From Microcebus murinus (taxonomy: Eukaryota; Chordata; Mammalia; Primates; Cheirogaleidae): a stretch of DNA of 64,000 nt. Of this stretch, positions 34,865 to 45,812 are shown one piece after another. A program made the translations under genes and the position numbers. Positions within the stretch are counted from its first letter, which is position 1, and each line of letters opens with the position of its first letter. The stretch is taken from the NCBI RefSeq assembly GCF_040939455.1, contig NC_134108.1, positions 38,732,501 through 38,796,500 on the forward strand, written 5' to 3'. Under the pieces are notes generated by a model that saw only the letters and a program-made list of their open reading frames with translations, was not told the origin of the DNA and searched no databases.

Positions 34865-36012
34865 TTAAGGTTGGTGATATATAAGGAGAGAAAGCAAATA
34901 ATCTTAAACATCTGAATGTATTTACCCTTTGGGTACATTATCAGAATAATTAATTCTCAAAAGATAAAATTATTTAAATTCTTTAACAAAATGATGGAGT
35001 ATAATTCCAAAGATGTTATTATCAATATATACGTTTAAATTTTTGTTAATATTACAATTCATTATATTTCACTATAGGAAATCTTCAGTGAAAATTTACT
35101 TTAATTTTATACCAATACAATTATAGCCCACTTTCCAATGAGGTATTGGTTACCCTATATAAGTCAACCAAAAATGTTTCAGGGTTAATAGACGAAGTTA
35201 TATATTGTGACTTTTAAGATATTCAGTAATGACATTTTTCTTCTCTCAACTGTGAGTTCTCTGTAATCCAGAATGTAGTTATTAAAATTCTTCTTAGTAG
35301 TCTTTAGACTGCATTAAATTGTCAAAGTGTAGAAAGTATACCTGCTTCTGAAAGTCTGTGTTCTTGGTGTTCTTTATTTTATGAGAATAATATTTCTTCA
35401 CAGGAAGTTAGCATTACAACAGGAGCAGGAGACTGGTCAGAGACCTTTTATCCAGTGAACTTTCCCTTTGTTTTTATTCTTATTACCATTAAAAATGCAT
35501 TGTACTGGTAACAGGAATTATAAATTCAAGCAACAGGAGAGAGCACGTTTTTCGTTAGTAAGTTTTGGCACTACCATTGGCTGATTCTTGGCCAGGGGAT
35601 CTATGTAACCCCACATCCTGAAATGGACTGAGTTCAGCAGTAGGGCAGGGACTAATGGGGACAGAAAACACACTTAACTACCAGCCTCTATCAAAGCCTT
35701 GCTTGAGTTACTGAATGGAATTTAAAAGACAACATGTGCAAAGAAAGAAGGATAGGCCCTAGGCAATCTGGCCAAGGAGGAGCAATTAGACTCTCAATGT
35801 TGCAATCCGCTTCCATGTACCTACTTTCCTCCTTCCCCTACAACTCCCACTTTATGGTAGCCATCCTATCATCTGCCTTTCTTAGCTGGTTATTAATTCC
35901 TGCTGAGATATTAGCTGATGTCAATGTACATGGTTAAATTAATGTTTCATGTTATCTGTTCCTTGATGCAGAATTCACTTAAATGCCACTTTCTGGATTC
36001 CCTCCATCCAAC

Positions 36013-36014
<2 letters not shown>
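34865..36014. other. Unique sequence, no gene seen
   Basis: No feature recognised beyond the L1 target duplication at its left edge. Confidence 0.5.

Positions 36015-36066
<52 letters not shown>
36015..36066. repeat. (CA)n microsatellite, pure
   Basis: About 25 uninterrupted CA units, the longest and purest microsatellite here and likely polymorphic. Confidence 0.97.
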
Positions 36067-36068
<2 letters not shown>

Positions 36069-36430
36069 CCCAAGCATAAAGTAGCAGTATTTTAGGATTA
36101 GAGGACTGCTCTGTGCTCTACAAATTACACTGTATGTGTAGTGACACTTAATCCTGGTATGTGACCTACATAGGATGGTCTTTCCCCTCTATTGCCATAT
36201 AACCCCTGCCTTATTCATCTGGGTCTTTTTTTTTCTTGAATGAAATCATAGTAAAAACTGTATGTTTATATGGAAATACAAGAAAATCATTTTCTTGAGG
36301 TAAAAGTCTTCAAGATAAATTTTGCATTATAAGCGTGTCTGATGTTTTTAAAAATAAAGGTCAGCCTGGAGTTTCTTATTTTTGTAGGCATTAAGATATT
36401 TTGAAAGCTAGAAGATAAAAATATGAAATT
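36067..36430. other. Unique sequence, no gene seen
   Basis: No feature recognised. Confidence 0.5.
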
Positions 36431-36594
36431 ATTCTTAATGTCAAAGGCAAAACAACAAAAACAACGAACAAGTGAGAAGGAACTTCTTCATGTCAAAGGC
36501 AAAACAACAAAAACATAATGAACAAGTGAAAAGAAACTTCTTCATGTCAAAGGCAAAACAACAAAACCAAAAACAATGAACAAGTGAGAAGGAA
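36431..36594 (+). repeat. Three-copy tandem repeat, 52-58 bp unit
   Basis: Units at 36431-36482, 36483-36536 and 36537-36594 share TGTCAAAGGCAAAACAACAA, then a variable A-rich spacer and GAACAAGTGAGAAGGAA. The copies differ mainly in the spacer. The last unit runs into the LTR-like sequence that follows. Confidence 0.92.
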
Positions 36595-37108
36595 TCTGAT
36601 TTTATTCAGGCTATTGCAATACAGTGAACATCTCAGATCCAAAAGACTAAATGTCTTGACAGAATGGTTTTTCTCTAGACTTTTATAGGGAGGAGTATAC
36701 GAATTATAGGTGGGGTGATATTACAATTGGGATTGTCTTGGTCAGCAGTGGGGTCTCAGTAAACCAGTTTAATAATTAATGTTTATCTCTGTATGTAGCC
36801 AGTTTTGCAGGAAGCTGGGCAAGGGAAGCCCAGCTACTCACTTAGGAGACAAAGAATGGAAATTTGGAGGGTCTCTGTTTGGGCTCAAGTACACAAGGGA
36901 GTCATATACAAGTCTTAAGGGAATCAGGAGAAAGAGTGGGCTGTTGAATCCTACACAACTCATATGGGAAGGGTGTTTCTCTGAATACAAAAGGGTGGTG
37001 GATTTCAGAATAAGAGAGATTAATCATTGCTATTTTCTAGCAGTACAGTCTCTGATAAAGTTCAAAACTGTCCTTAATCAGGGGCTCAATAAACCAAAAT
37101 CTATAATG
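36595..37108 (-). mobile_element. LTR-like old retroelement fragment, antisense, family uncertain
   Basis: The sequence has the composition and block order of a mammalian LTR seen from the reverse strand (TTTTATAGGGAGGAGTATAC, 'GGGATTGTCTTGGTCAGCAG', 'GAGACAAAGAATGGAAA', 'CTTAATCAGGGGCTCAATAA'). I recall such blocks as repetitive in mammals but cannot name the family. The 110-codon open frame at 36779-37111 lies inside it. Confidence 0.45.
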
Positions 37109-37287
37109 TAACTGTACTAATTAATCATCTTTTTCTAAATTTTGAAATTTTCCTTTAACAAATATAGGAAACTAATTTTCACAACAGCTTTTCAATCAAG
37201 TACAATGTCATCCGTAGAATAGCAACAGAAAATGTCTGTAAAGCAATTATTTTTAAAAAATATAAATACGTCTATAAATCTAGTCAT
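37109..37287. other. Unique AT-rich spacer
   Basis: No feature recognised. Confidence 0.5.
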
Positions 37288-38566
37288 GTAACAATTCTGA
37301 AAAGTTTTGGTTTCAGAATTCTTTTACACTAAAACATTATTCAGGATGCCCAAGAGCTTTTGTTTTTATGCCTTATTTTTATTGATATTTATTACTTTAG
37401 AAATGAAAACAGAGAGTTTTAAAATATTTACTCATTAACACATAAAAAATAACAATTAATATACAATTTGGAGTTAATGTAAACAACAATTTTATGAAAA
37501 ATAACTATACTTTCCAGAGGAAAAAATTAGTGAGAAAAGTGCCATTTTTATTGTGATACATTTTGTAATGTCTGGCTTAATATAAGATATAGTGGAATCT
37601 CACACTGGTTTCTGCATTCAATCTATTGAGATATATTGTTTTGATTAAAGTAAATGAAGAAAATCTACCTTCATACAGATATATAGTTGGAAAAGGGAAG
37701 AGAAGTATTTTGGGTAATTGTACATATTCTTTGATACTGGACTCAAAAAACTTTGATTCTCAATAAGCTATAGTTTCTTACAGATTAGTTGCAATGTGGG
37801 ATCTGAAACTTTATCAATGAACTTTTCATATTCTGTTATATTATAATCTATTGGTCTATCCTGAACTTTGAGTGGATCTTTTATTTATGCATAGTTTTGT
37901 AACATTATGCATTAGCCTTATGGAAAATGTTGAGTGACTGAGTAATGCAAATCTTCTAATTTATGTTTAAACCCTGAATTTTATCACTGGCAGAAAATAC
38001 TGTCAGTTATTTTCCTTGAAGTAAACTCACTTTGTTCATTTTTGAGAAAATGTATGCCAAACACCCAAGTCTCAATGACCATAGTTTGTCTGTTGCTCTT
38101 GTTTCAAGTAAAATCTGTGTTCCATAAAAGAAGGAACCAGTTCAGCTTATAAATCAAACATTTGCATAAATGCTTTTCCTCAAGATACCCATTATTGTTC
38201 TGGTATGGAGCAGAAGCTCTTTGTACATACTTCTATTTCTTCATGTAAGATATTAAAACAGTTGTAGTCAATAGTTGAAATTTAATAAAATCAAGAATTT
38301 TTATTGCTTCATCAGCAATATTTTTCAGCAAAACTATTTTTTTTTAAACTGTGAGCATGTGACATTGACAAATGCAATGGGTACTAGGAAAGTTTAGAGC
38401 CATTACCTTGACTTGTACTAAAAAGCCAGTAGTTTTTCATGCAAGTATCAACATAGTAAAGAGGTAAGTAATGTCTTAGTATCATTATGAAAATAGTTTT
38501 AACCTTGAAAGGGTATTGAGAACTCCCAGGAATTACCACACTTTGAGAAATGCTATTGTAGTGTGG
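37288..38566. mobile_element. hAT-Charlie DNA transposon remnant (MER1/Charlie3-like)
   Basis: About 1.3 kb. Left end CAATTCTGAAAAGTTTTGGT then 'TTCTTTTACACT' and AAGAGCTTTTGTTTTTATG. The body holds 'TAATGTCTGGCTTAATATAA', 'TGCATTCAATCTATTGAGAT', 'TTGGTCTATCCTGAACTTTG AGTGGATC' and 'CATTAGCCTTATGGAAAATG'. The right end is CCACACTTTGAGAAATGCTA TTG. The two termini are degenerate inverted repeats of the CAGTGGTTCTCAA type. I see no intact transposase frame. Confidence 0.75.
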
Positions 38567-38782
38567 TGCCTATGTAAATCAGGAGAAAAAAAATGGCATT
38601 CCTTGGACCAAACATAACCTGTGGATCTGTTCTGCTTCGCCTCCTCACCATATTTTTATGAATTTAGACAGAGAGTACATTCCCCAGTTTACTACAGTTC
38701 ACCACTTTCCTCCTTTCACCTCAGCTCTACTTAACTCACTGATGTTAATTGGCCTTGATAGTCATTTGAGTCTGTAATCATT
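38567..38782. other. Unique spacer
   Basis: No feature recognised. Confidence 0.5.
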
Positions 38783-40640
38783 GCCAATTCAATGAGACAA
38801 GCAAAACCTAAGTAATGGAAAGTTAGTATTTGCAGACAATATGATTTTTCATCTCAAAAATCTAAGAAATTCATCTGGAAAACAATTAAACAAAATAGAG
38901 TTCTTCAAACACAGTTATGATGTCAATTTTTTAAAAAAATCAATGTTTTTTATACAATCCCAATATCAGGTAGAAAATACCTACATTTAAATCCAATAAG
39001 TAATATGTAAGACCTATTCATACACATAAAGAAAATTATAAAATTTCAATGACAGAGTAATCTATTAATAATAATAAATACAATGCTAATAAAAACAATA
39101 GTATTTACTAGCACTTACTAAATATCAGGTAATGTCCTTCTTTATATTATCTCATTTGAAACTCATTTCTCAATGCTTTGAGATCAGTTCTGTTAGAATC
39201 CCAATTTTGTGGATGAGTAAACTAATACATAGAAATACTAAATGATTTGCTCAGAATCTCATAGTCAGAAGCATTATGCTATGTTTCTAGATGAGAAAAT
39301 TCAGTTTCATAAATACATCAGTTCTTCTCAACTTACTCTGTAATTCATGGAATCCGAATTAAAATCCCACTTTGATTTTTTTAAATAAAACTTGACAAAC
39401 TAATTCTGATATTCACATGGATAGAGAAATTTTTTAATAGCAGAAACATTTTTTTAAAAAAACAACAAATGAGGATTTGCCCTACAAGATTCTAAAAGAG
39501 TCTATGAAGTTAAAGTAATTAAGATGTTGTATTTGGTGCAGATATAGAAAAAGAGATGAATGAAATGGAATAGGGTACAGAAACTAAGGTATATATGTAT
39601 GTCCTTAATGTTTAATAACTGGTGGTATTTCAAACCAGTAGGGGAAAGATGAGGATCATGTAATGAATAGTTTGTGACAACAGTTTATTCATTGAGGGAA
39701 CTGGTAAACTAGACCTCTCCATATGATATAGCACACAAAAATAAACTTCAGATGAATAAAAAAGTTAAATGTAAAAATTAAGCTATAAAAAATAAACTAA
39801 CTAAATAAATAAAATAAAGGAGCATGTTTTTTATAACTTGAGATAATGAAAGTCTTCCTAAGCCAGATTTTTTAAATCCCAGAATACATAAGGAATAAAC
39901 TAACGTATCTGACTCCATTTTAAAAAATATATTTTAAAAATTTTCTAAAATATAAAGCACCATACAAATGTTAAACCTCAAGTGACATTTGAGAGGAAAA
40001 GTATATGACCTATTTGACCAAGAAAATAGTAACAATAATAATAATATCAGACTATATACGGATGTCTACAAATAAGGAAGTGACAAGCAACCCAAGTTTT
40101 TCAAAATGGAAAAAAATATAAAAAAGACAATTCCAAAAGAAGTATAAATTCCCAATAGACATGAAATTAGATTCACTCTCACTAATCATTAAGAAAATCA
40201 AAGGTTTTAATGATATAATATTTTCTACCAGAATAAGACAAAATTCAAAGATTGATGATGTACTATATTGCTTAGAATTCATTGAAAAGAGCATTCTCAC
40301 AGTGTCAAGTACAATCTAAATTGGTGAAACCTCTTTGGAAGGAAAATTGTCAGTATCTGTCTATATTTTAAATGTACTTCTCCTTTGTTGGATCAATTCC
40401 ATTTCTGGTGATCTAATTTTGGTACATAACAGCACATATGCTCAAAGATGTAGACACAAAGATGATCATTGCTTCATTAGCTGTGCTAGCAAAACCAAGC
40501 AAGCAAGCAAATAAACAGACAAGAGCCAAAAACTTAAATGGTCATTGATGGGTGAGGTGAATGGTTATTTAAATTATAGTAAATCTAAAACATGGAATAC
40601 TACACAGTTGTTAACCAGTAAAGAGGAGCTACTTAGTCAC
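38783..40640 (+). mobile_element. Ancient LINE-1, ORF2 3' half (host of later insertions)
   Basis: Collinear with L1 ORF2 from the reverse-transcriptase active site onward. The catalytic box reads Phe-Ala-Asp-Asn (near 38830), so the second catalytic Asp is lost. Many stops and indels follow. Later blocks are 'GTTGGATCAATTCCATTTCT GG', 'AGATGATCATTGCTTCATTA' and 'GGAATACTACACAGTTGTTA'. A MIR (39105-39282) interrupts it. The copy is broken again at about 40640 and resumes at 42681. Confidence 0.85.
39105..39282 (-). mobile_element. MIR SINE inside the ancient L1
   Basis: 'ACTAGCACTTACTAAATATC', 'TATTATCTCATTTGAAAC', 'GGATGAGTAAACTAATACAT AGAAATAC' and 'CAGAATCTCATAGTCAGAAG' are reverse-strand MIR. 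An AATAATAATAAATA stretch precedes it. Confidence 0.75.
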
Positions 40641-40642
40641 GG

Positions 40643-40970
40643 TGGATTATTTTTTGATGTGCTGTTGAATTCAGTTTGCTAGTATTCTATTGAGGATTTT
40701 TGCATCTATATTCATAAGTGGTATTGGTCTGTAGTTTCCTTTTCTTGTGTCCTTTCCTGGCTTTGGTATCAAGGTGATACTGGCTTCACAGAATAAGTTG
40801 GGGAGTATTCCTGCCTTCTCAATGTTATAGAATAATTTCTGTAGTATGGGTACCAGCTCTTTTTTGTAGGTCTGATAAACTTTGGCTGTGAATCCATCTG
40901 GCTTTTCTTGTTGGAAGCTTTTTTATTACTGCTTCAGTCTCATTGGTCATTATTGGTCTGTTTATTAGGC
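40643..40970 (-). mobile_element. Younger L1, inverted ORF2 segment
   Basis: Reverse-complement L1 ORF2, upstream part of the reverse-transcriptase domain: 'GATGTGCTGTTGAATTCAGT TTGCTAG', 'CATCTATATTCATAAGTGGT' and GTGAATCCATCTGGCTTTTC on this strand. It lies head to head with the forward 3' part at 41185-42342, as expected for 5' inversion during insertion (twin priming). Roughly 1.4 kb of ORF2 between the two parts is missing. Confidence 0.88.
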
Positions 40971-41184
40971 AGGGACCAAATCCGCAGATGACAGATACAA
41001 GCCAGGAGGGCAATTCCTATGTGTGCAGAAGCCAGAGACCAATCAGGGGAAGGGACTGCAGGAAAATGCAGAACACCTGACAATTATGTATATCAATCAT
41101 CTGGTAACATCTCACACATCGCATAAGCCCTCCCCTGGACCAGGCCAATAAGAGGAAACCACCTGGGAATCCTTAATGTTGTTC
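40971..41184. other. Filler of unknown origin between inverted L1 halves
   Basis: About 214 bp that matches no part of L1 I recognise. It contains two CCAAT-like boxes (GACCAATCAGGGG near 41037 and GGCCAATAAGAGG near 41143) and has the composition of a retroviral LTR U3. It may be an LTR fragment or captured genomic sequence. No coding content. Confidence 0.45.
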
Positions 41185-42342
41185 TCCACTCATGGAGACT
41201 TATATGTAAGGCATGAAACCATAAAAGTTAACGGAAAATGTTGTAAAAACTGTTCTAGATATAGGTCTAGGCAAAGAATTTATGAAGAATACCCCAGTGG
41301 TAACCACAACAACAAAAATAGATAAATGGGACTTGATTAAATTAAAAGGCTTCTGCACACCTAAGGAAATAATCAAGAGAGCAAATAGGCAACCTACAGA
41401 ATGGGAGAAGATATTCACAAGCTGTACATCTGATAAAGGGCTAATAATCAGAATCTACAAAAAACTCAAGCAAACAGCAAGAAAAAAACAAACAACCCCA
41501 TTAAAAAGTGGGCAGAAGACATGAACAGAAGCTTTTCAAAAGAAGATAGATAAATGGCCAATAAACATTTGAAAACATTCTCAGCATCACTAATGATCAG
41601 GGAAATGCAAATTAAAACCACAGTGAGATATCACCTTACCCCAATTAGGATGGCTTTTATTAAAATGTCCAGAAACAATAGATGCTGGTGTTGGAGAGAG
41701 AAAGGAATGCTTATCTACTGCTGGTAGGACTGCAAATTAGTACAACCTCTATGGAAAACAGTATAAAGATTCCTCAAAGAACTAAAAGTGGACCTACCAT
41801 TTGATCCGGCAATCGCACTACTGAGTATTTACCCAAAGGAAAAGAAGTCATTTTTATCAAAAAGATACCTGTGCTTGAACGTTTATTGCAGCTCAATTCA
41901 CAATTGCAAAGACATGAAATCAAGCCAAGTGCCCACCAGTTCATGAGTGGATTAACAAAATGTGGTATACATATACCATGGAATACTACTCATCCATGAA
42001 GAAGGATGAATTAAGGTCTTTTGCAACAATTAGAATGGAAATGGATGCTATTATCCTAAGTGAAGTATCTAAAGAATGGAAAAAAAACCACCACATGCCA
42101 AACACCAAATTGGAACTAACTGATGGGTACACATGCACAGAAGGAAGTTAAACTCAGTGGAAGTCAAGCACAGGGGAAGGAAAAGGAGGAGATGGGCAAA
42201 ACCTACCTAATGGGTACAGTGAACACTATCTGGATGATGGGCACAATTATGATCCTGACTCAAGTATAACAAAAGTGATCCATATAACCAAAAATGCTTT
42301 ACCCCTGTAATATTTTGAAATAATAATAATAAAAAAAAGAAA
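41185..42342 (+). mobile_element. Younger L1, ORF2 C-terminal part and 3' UTR
   Basis: Open stretches at 41282-41524 and 41960-42151 translate to the ORF2 C-terminal region, with motifs such as DKWDLIKLK and YTMEYYSSMKKDEL, but frameshifts and stops separate them. The 3' part carries 'GGGTACAGTGAACACTATCT' and 'CCCCTGTAATATTTTGAAAT', then an AATAATAATAA-rich tail into which an Alu is inserted. It differs from the 34523 copy's 3' UTR, so it is an older lineage. Confidence 0.92.
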
Positions 42343-42343
42343 C

Positions 42344-42680
42344 GTGGCCACGGTGGCTCACGTCTGTAATTCTAGCACTCTGGGAGGCCAAGGCAAGCTG
42401 ATTGCTCGAGGTCATGAGTTGGAAACCAGCCTGAGTAAGAGCGAGACCCCGTCTCTACTATAAATAGAAATAAATTAATTGGCCAACTAATATATATAGA
42501 AAAAATTAGCCGGGCATGGTGGCGCATACCTGTAGTCCCAGCTACTTGGGAGGCTGAGGCAGCAGGATCACTTGAGCCCAGGAGTTGGAGGTTGCTGTGA
42601 GCTAGGCTGATGCCACGGCACTCACTCTAGCCTGGACAACAAAGCAAGACTCTGTTTCAAAAAAAAAAAAAAAAAAAAAA
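42344..42680 (+). mobile_element. Dimeric Alu in the L1 tail, strepsirrhine type
   Basis: Starts GTGGCCACGGTGGCTCACG directly after the L1 A-tail. It has the long linker, 'GCTGTGAGCTAGGCTGATGC' right arm and an A22 tail. The A-rich insertion point hides any target duplication. Less diverged than the 34080 copy. Confidence 0.96.
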
Positions 42681-42995
42681 CATGAGTTACTGACATAAAA
42701 ATATCTACATACATATTACTAAATGAGAAAAGAATATTGTAGCTTCAGTAGGTTCAGTAAAATTCCATTTATGTAAAAAGGAGGAGGATATATGCATATG
42801 TATTTGCAGGCAAATGATTAGAAAGATGATGGGAAAGATGCACATCAAACTGTTGGCTGTGGTACTTCTGGGGCGGGGGTAAGGAGTGGCAATGAGAGTT
42901 CCTATTTTGCTCAGTATAGTTCTGCAAAATTTCGATTTTTTTCCAGTGAGAATATCTTGAGTCTATGTAACAAATGCATATATTTGTTCTGTTTG
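42681..42995 (+). mobile_element. Ancient L1 3' UTR (continuation)
   Basis: Resumes the host L1: 'TAAAATTCCATTTATGTAAA', 'GGGAAAGATGCACATCAAAC TGTTGGC' and TTCTGGGGCGGGGGTAAGG are the old L1 tail. GAGCTACTTAG before the insertion and GAGTTACTGAC after it could be a degraded target duplication. Confidence 0.75.
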
Positions 42996-43029
42996 AAATA
43001 TATATTTCCATATCTATGTGAAAATGACT

Positions 43030-43420
43030 TTTCTCAAACTCTCATTGAGTGTCCAAATTATAACAGACACAGAATGAGGCACTGAGAATATAAAAATAGG
43101 GTCTTCACCTTCAAGTGTCTCCTGATCTGCTTGGGGGAGATGGATGCAGTGACACACGGAGTCATGACACACTGTGCTAAGATCATGGTAAATGTGTAAA
43201 CAATGACGTCCTAACAAACGGGAATGGAAGGTGTGGTTCAGGGAATGACATATCTGTCTGGGAGAGTCAGGAAATGTATAACAGAGAAAGTGACGGTGAT
43301 CTGGCTCTAGAAGAAAGGAGGCATTTCCTAGGCAGCAAAGATAAGGAGGGCATTTCTGGCAGAGGAAACAGTGTGTGTAGACAGGCTTCAAGAAGACAAA
43401 GCAGTAGGAAAAGATGGGGC
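43030..43420 (-). mobile_element. LINE L2 fragment, antisense
   Basis: 'AATAGGGTCTTCACCTTCAA', 'GGAAGGTGTGGTTCAGGGAA' and 'GAGGGCATTTCTGGCAGAGG AAACAG' resemble reverse-strand L2 3' sequence. Degenerate; the 125-codon open frame at 43014-43391 on the minus strand is inside it. Confidence 0.55.
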
Positions 43421-44278
43421 TGGGAATGACAGTGTGATTTTTTTTAAATCTAAATTATAGTTATAGTCTTGGTACCTATTAATATGTATGTTCAACATTA
43501 GGCAAAGAAAAAATAATAATTGAAAATTTCTGTAATACTGTCAATGTTTTCTTTGAGAACTTATTTTGTGTTTTTTTTTCTTTCCTGCTACTACCCTAAA
43601 TACTTGTTCCACTGGCCTCCTTTTCACATTCTAAACAATGCTACCTTTCATAGTCTAAGCTGTTCTTTCCACCCAGACAACACCCACATTTATTCTACCA
43701 CTACTCATTGTTTTAAAGTAGTCTGCCTGGTTTTGTATTGCATCTTGTAAAAAGCTCAAATGCCTACCGGCTGTCATACAAATATCCAGTCTTTTTCAAA
43801 TATGTGATGATTGATTTTTTAAAAAAATATTAGTAGAAATCAGGATACATTTCTTCTTAGAAGATAATAAAGTATAAACTTTTTCAACAAATGAAACATT
43901 AATATTAGACTCTCTAGTCACAGATAGGAGACATCCTGTGCTGCATGGAAGAATGTGTACCGCCTACATTCCTTGCATTCTCATCCATTCGTTCATCAAT
44001 AATATTTATCCATTTTTCTTTGGTAACACATTCTATGCTTGATTTCACTCATTGTGCATTTTCTAAACCATCCACATATAAAAAACGGATCATACTAATG
44101 TTTGCTTTAACAATACAGTCTTTTGGGCAAAAGAAAAGCAGGCCTCAGTGTTCTTATGTGAAGTTTATGTGGTGAATATCTGGAACTCTGTGCCCCAGAG
44201 ACTATATGAGTGACACAGCCAAGCCAGCCACAGGCCTTGTTTGGACAATCTGGCCCCTTGAAGTCAGGGAAAGCCCTT
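43421..44278. other. Mostly unique, no gene seen
   Basis: A weak sense L2-like block (CCACTGGCCTCCTTTTCACA, near 43610) is present. Otherwise nothing recognised. Confidence 0.45.
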
Positions 44279-44689
44279 GCATTGGTTTGCTAGGGCTACT
44301 ACAATAAAATATCACAGACTGGATGGCTAAACAACAGAAATGTATTTTTCACAGGTCTGGGGGCCTGAAGTCCAAGATCAAGGTGTGAGAAGGGTAACTT
44401 TCTTCTGAGACCTCTTTTCCTGGCTTGCAGATGGTTGTCTTCTCACAGTGTCCTCACACAGTGTTTATTCCGTGACTGTGCACGCCACTAGTCCACTCTC
44501 TGTTTCTTAATTTCTTCTTCTTATAAGGACATCATTAATATTAGATTAGGGCCCACAATAAGGGCCTCATTTGAACTTAATTGCCTCTTTTTAAAGGTAC
44601 TATCTCCAAATATTCTCACATTCTGAAGAGTTGGCAGTTAGGGCTTCAACATGTGAATTTGGGGGAGGGCATAATTAAGCCCATAATAT
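44279..44689 (-). mobile_element. ERVL-MaLR solitary LTR (MST/MLT1-type), antisense
   Basis: Reverse-strand LTR: GGTTTGCTAGGGCTACTACA, 'ATATCACAGACTGGATGGCT', 'GAAGTCCAAGATCAAGGTGT', CTTCTTATAAGGACATCATT, 'CTATCTCCAAATATTCTCAC' and the end 'AATTAAGCCCATAATA'. Confidence 0.88.
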
Positions 44690-44697
44690 CCCTCTTT

Positions 44698-44740
44698 GTT
44701 TTTCTTTCTTTCTTTTTAATTTTTTTTTTTTTTTCTATTT
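44698..44740. repeat. T-rich / (CTTT)n low-complexity tract
   Basis: CTTT repeats passing into a T15 run, directly after the LTR. Confidence 0.85.
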
Positions 44741-44869
44741 TGGAGGAGTGATTGATTCTCCCCACACAGAAAGAAATTCAAGTCAGGGTTAGGTTTAATC
44801 AGTTCCCTTCATCAAGTCAGAAGAAGCTACATGTGTTCAATTGTCACATCAAGAAAGAAGGAAGGGACC

Positions 44870-45055
44870 TAACATATACTAGGCACCATGGGAGGGCAGT
44901 TTATAAACATTTTTCTTTACTTGATCCTCACAAAAAATTTAAGAATAAGGTATGATTATTAGGTCCATTTTACAGTTAAAGAAACTAAAGTTCAGAGACA
45001 CAAATAACTCACCCAAGGGCATATATTATTTGCAGAGCCACTCCTAACACCCTGT
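44870..45055 (-). mobile_element. MIR SINE, antisense
   Basis: 'ACTAGGCACCATGGGAGGG', 'TACTTGATCCTCACAAAAAA', TCCATTTTACAGTTAAAGAA and 'CACCCAAGGGCATATATT' in reverse-strand MIR order. A short L2-tail-like block (CAAAATAAATGTTAGAAAC) follows near 45160. Confidence 0.82.
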
Positions 45056-45183
45056 TCTTTCCGATATCCATCAAAGTTCCTGTTCTTACCACTACCACTA
45101 CGCTAGAATGCACAAAGCATAGACAGTCCCTAACACTGAGTCTGCTACCTGACAAGCACAAAATAAATGTTAGAAACCACTAG

Positions 45184-45729
45184 TGTATTAGGATTCTCTA
45201 GAGAAACAAAATTAATAAGATACATACAGATGTATAGAGACTTATTATGAGATTTTTGGTTCATGTGACTATGAACGGTGAGAAGTCCCATGATCTGCTG
45301 TCTGAAAGCCAGAGGCCCAGGAAAGCCAATGGTGTGGTTTCAGTCCAAGTTTGAACACCTGCAACCCAAGGGAGCCAATGGTGTTTCAGTCTGAAGGCCC
45401 GAAAACTGGGGGGCCAACAATGTAAGTCCCTTTCCTGAAGGCCCAAGAACCAAGATTGCCAATGTCCAAAGCAGGAAAAGATGTATGTCTCAGCTCAGGC
45501 AGAAAAAGAAAATTCACTCTTCTTTTGCCTTTTCGTTCTATTCAGGCCCTCGAAGGATTGACTAATGCCCACCACATTGGTGAAGGTGATCTTCATTACT
45601 CAGTCTACTGATTCCAGTGTTAATCTCTTCTGGAAATACCCTCACAGACACACCCAGAAATAATGTTTTACCAACTATCTGGGCATCTCTTAGTCCAGTC
45701 AAGTTGGATTAATAAAATTAACTAGCACA
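45184..45729 (-). mobile_element. ERVL-MaLR solitary LTR, antisense
   Basis: Opens TGTATTAGGATTCTCTAGAG AAACA and closes 'TTAATAAAATTAACTAGCACA', the reverse strand of the same broad MaLR group as 27171-27554. Inside, a motif resembling AAGCCAATGGTGT...TTCAGTC recurs about three times between 45320 and 45460, suggesting internal tandem expansion. Confidence 0.82.
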
Positions 45730-45737
45730 ACCACAAA

Positions 45738-45812
45738 CATCGTCATCAGTCATTACTATCATTATCATCACCACTATCACCGTCATCCTCAGTCATCATC
45801 ATCATCATGATT
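45738..45812. repeat. (ATC)n-rich imperfect microsatellite
   Basis: Repeated CATCATCAT and TATCATCACCACTATCACC units directly after the LTR. Confidence 0.85.

Noticed and set aside
41282..42151. Possibility of a functional L1 ORF2
   Set aside because: Only C-terminal pieces are open, with frameshifts and stops between them; the upstream part is inverted and over 1 kb is missing.
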